Below, one piece after another: positions 5,387-6,703 of a stretch of 6,703 bases of DNA (positions within the stretch are counted from its first letter, which is position 1; every line of letters starts with the position of its first letter). The stretch is from positions 1 through 6,703 of the forward strand of contig SXQR01000195.1 of the NCBI GenBank assembly GCA_005792865.1. Direction: 5' to 3'. The notes under the pieces are model-generated. The model did no database searches, was not told the origin of the DNA, and saw nothing but the letters and a program-made list of their open reading frames with translations. The DNA comes from Flavobacterium sp. Its GTDB lineage: Bacteria; Bacteroidota; Bacteroidia; Flavobacteriales; Flavobacteriaceae. The translations under genes and the position numbers were made by a program.

Positions 5387-6703
5387 AAGTTGTAGGTTCC
5401 TGCGACTTCTGGACCGTCACGGTCAGTTCATCGGAGGTTTCATCGGCAAGGTCCATGTAGATCTCATCGCCCTGGCCAATCTTGGAAATGATGATTTCCT
5501 CCGCCAGGGCATCTTCAACGTACTTCTGGATCGCACGCTTGAGCGGCCTGGCACCAAACTGCTTGTCAAAGCCCTTATCTGCAATGAAGGCCTTCGCCTT
5601 ATCGGAAAGGTTGAGTTTGTAACCCAGGTCGGCGATGCGGGCATAGAGTTTCTTGAGCTCGATCTCGATGATCAGGTCGATGTGCTCTTTTTCCAGTGCG
5701 TTGAAGACGATCACGTCGTCGATGCGGTTCAGGAATTCCGGTGCGAATGCTTTTTTCAACGCATTCTCGATGATGCTCTTGGCATTCTCGTCGGCCGAAG
5801 CCGTGCGCGCCGCAGTCCCAAAACCAACACCCTGACCAAAATCCTTCAGCTGACGGGCCCCCACGTTTGAGGTCATGATGATGATCGTATTCTTGAAATC
5901 TACTTTGCGGCCAAGGCTGTCGGTGAGGAATCCGTCGTCCAGCACCTGCAGCATCATGTTGAACACATCGGGGTGTGCCTTTTCTATCTCATCCAGCAGG
6001 ACCACGCAGTATGGCTTGCGACGGACCTTTTCGGTCAACTGGCCGCCTTCTTCATAACCAACGTATCCGGGAGGCGCTCCTACAAGCCTCGAGATTGCAA
6101 ATTTCTCCATGTATTCGCTCATGTCGATGCGGATCAACGCATCTTCGGAATCGAACAGTTCCTTCGCGAGCACCTTGGCCAATTGTGTTTTCCCGACACC
6201 CGTCTGCCCAAGGAAAATGAACGATCCAATGGGACGGTTCGGGTCTTTGAGCCCGGCGCGGTTGCGCTGGATCGACCGCGCGATCTTGAGCACCGCCTCC
6301 CGCTGGCCGATGACCTTGTTCTCGATCAGTTCGGGCAGTTTCGCGAGTTTGTTGCTTTCGGTCTGCGCCACGCGGTTTACCGGGATGCCGGACATCATGG
6401 AAACCACGTCGGCCACGTTGTCCTCCGTCACTTGGATGCGGTTGTTCTTTGAATCCTCCTCCCACTGCTCCTGGGCGAGCGCGAGGTCCTTTTCGAGGCG
6501 CTTCTCGTCGTCGCGCAACTTCGCGGCTTCCTCGTATTTCTGTTTCTTGACCACCGTATTCTTCAGTTCGCGTACCTCGTCGAGCTGGCGCTCAAGGTCG
6601 AGAATTTGTTTCGGAACGTCGATGTTGGTGATGTGGACGCGAGATCCTGCCTCATCCAGGGCGTCGATTGCCTTGTCCGGGAGGAAACGGTCACTCATGT
6701 AGC
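5385..6703 (-). CDS. clpC: ATP-dependent Clp protease ATP-binding subunit ClpC, C-terminal part (5' end cut off by window edge)
   Basis: Hsp100/Clp AAA+ unfoldase that recognises damaged or tagged proteins, unfolds them with ATP and feeds them to ClpP. About 439 residues are visible, with the frame open to the right edge. Numbering from the Met at 6698: end of the first AAA+ module with SDRFLPDKAIDALDEAGS (2-19); a UVR/coiled-coil linker with QKYEEAAKLRDDEKRLEKD (53-71), which favours ClpC over ClpB or ClpA; second AAA+ module with Walker A GQTGVGKT (164-171), Walker B VVLLDE (232-237), the pore-loop region GYVGYEEGG (211-219), FLNRIDD with the likely arginine finger Arg325, and sensor-2 GARPLKRAI (382-390). 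GQGVGFG (288-294) contains a Val-Gly-Phe tripeptide expected to dock on ClpP. Full-length ClpC is about 850 residues, so the N domain and most of AAA-1 lie beyond the edge. The start shown at 6698 is internal. Confidence 0.95.
   Translation of the reverse strand, partial: YMSDRFLPDKAIDALDEAGSRVHITNIDVPKQILDLERQLDEVRELKNTVVKKQKYEEAAKLRDDEKRLEKDLALAQEQWEEDSKNNRIQVTEDNVADVVSMMSGIPVNRVAQTESNKLAKLPELIENKVIGQREAVLKIARSIQRNRAGLKDPNRPIGSFIFLGQTGVGKTQLAKVLAKELFDSEDALIRIDMSEYMEKFAISRLVGAPPGYVGYEEGGQLTEKVRRKPYCVVLLDEIEKAHPDVFNMMLQVLDDGFLTDSLGRKVDFKNTIIIMTSNVGARQLKDFGQGVGFGTAARTASADENAKSIIENALKKAFAPEFLNRIDDVIVFNALEKEHIDLIIEIELKKLYARIADLGYKLNLSDKAKAFIADKGFDKQFGARPLKRAIQKYVEDALAEEIIISKIGQGDEIYMDLADETSDELTVTVQKSQEPTT

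Noticed and set aside
6109..6702. Plus-strand open frame (197 codons) across clpC
   Set aside because: Antisense to clpC, Ser/Arg-rich low-complexity translation, no family features.

Overview
The window looks like a chromosomal segment from a member of the Bacteroidota, most likely the class Flavobacteriia. The best clue is the partial ClpC at the right edge. Its UVR linker and second AAA+ module read like flavobacterial ClpC as I remember it, and GcvT and HutH fit the same group. By eye roughly half the bases are G or C, which is higher than in many Flavobacterium genomes. Candidate promoters resemble the Bacteroidota -7 element (TAnnTTTG, here often TAnnTTTA). Starts lack a clear Shine-Dalgarno sequence and some have A-rich leaders, as is known for this phylum.

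Layout from left to right: gcvT (minus, cut by the left edge; glycine cleavage T protein); a 93-bp divergent gap; nnrD (plus; NAD(P)H-hydrate dehydratase); hutH (plus; histidine ammonia-lyase); a small unrecognised gene, here called P1 (plus, 69 aa); iaaA (minus; isoaspartyl peptidase/asparaginase) overlapping P1 tail to tail by 4 bp; alkB (minus; 2-oxoglutarate/Fe(II) nucleic-acid dealkylase); a 66-bp divergent gap; a second small gene, P2 (plus, 83 aa); a bidirectional hairpin terminator; clpC (minus, cut by the right edge). No gap between genes exceeds about 100 bp. I see no tRNA, rRNA, insertion sequence, CRISPR array or phage gene.

Most genes are housekeeping or amino-acid catabolism (GcvT on glycine, HutH on histidine, IaaA on isoaspartyl peptides or asparagine). 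Four can also be seen as clearing damaged molecules: NnrD (hydrated NAD(P)H), IaaA (isoaspartyl peptides), AlkB (alkylated bases) and ClpC (damaged proteins). Whether this grouping means anything is inference.

The most notable item is the pair of small, hydrophilic, His-rich proteins P1 and P2. They have different N-termini but share a nearly identical C-terminal block (RKYxxFSNHSSAGD, then PxTxTG). Ten of the 16 identical residues use different synonymous codons, so the block appears to be held by selection on the protein. I do not recognise this family.
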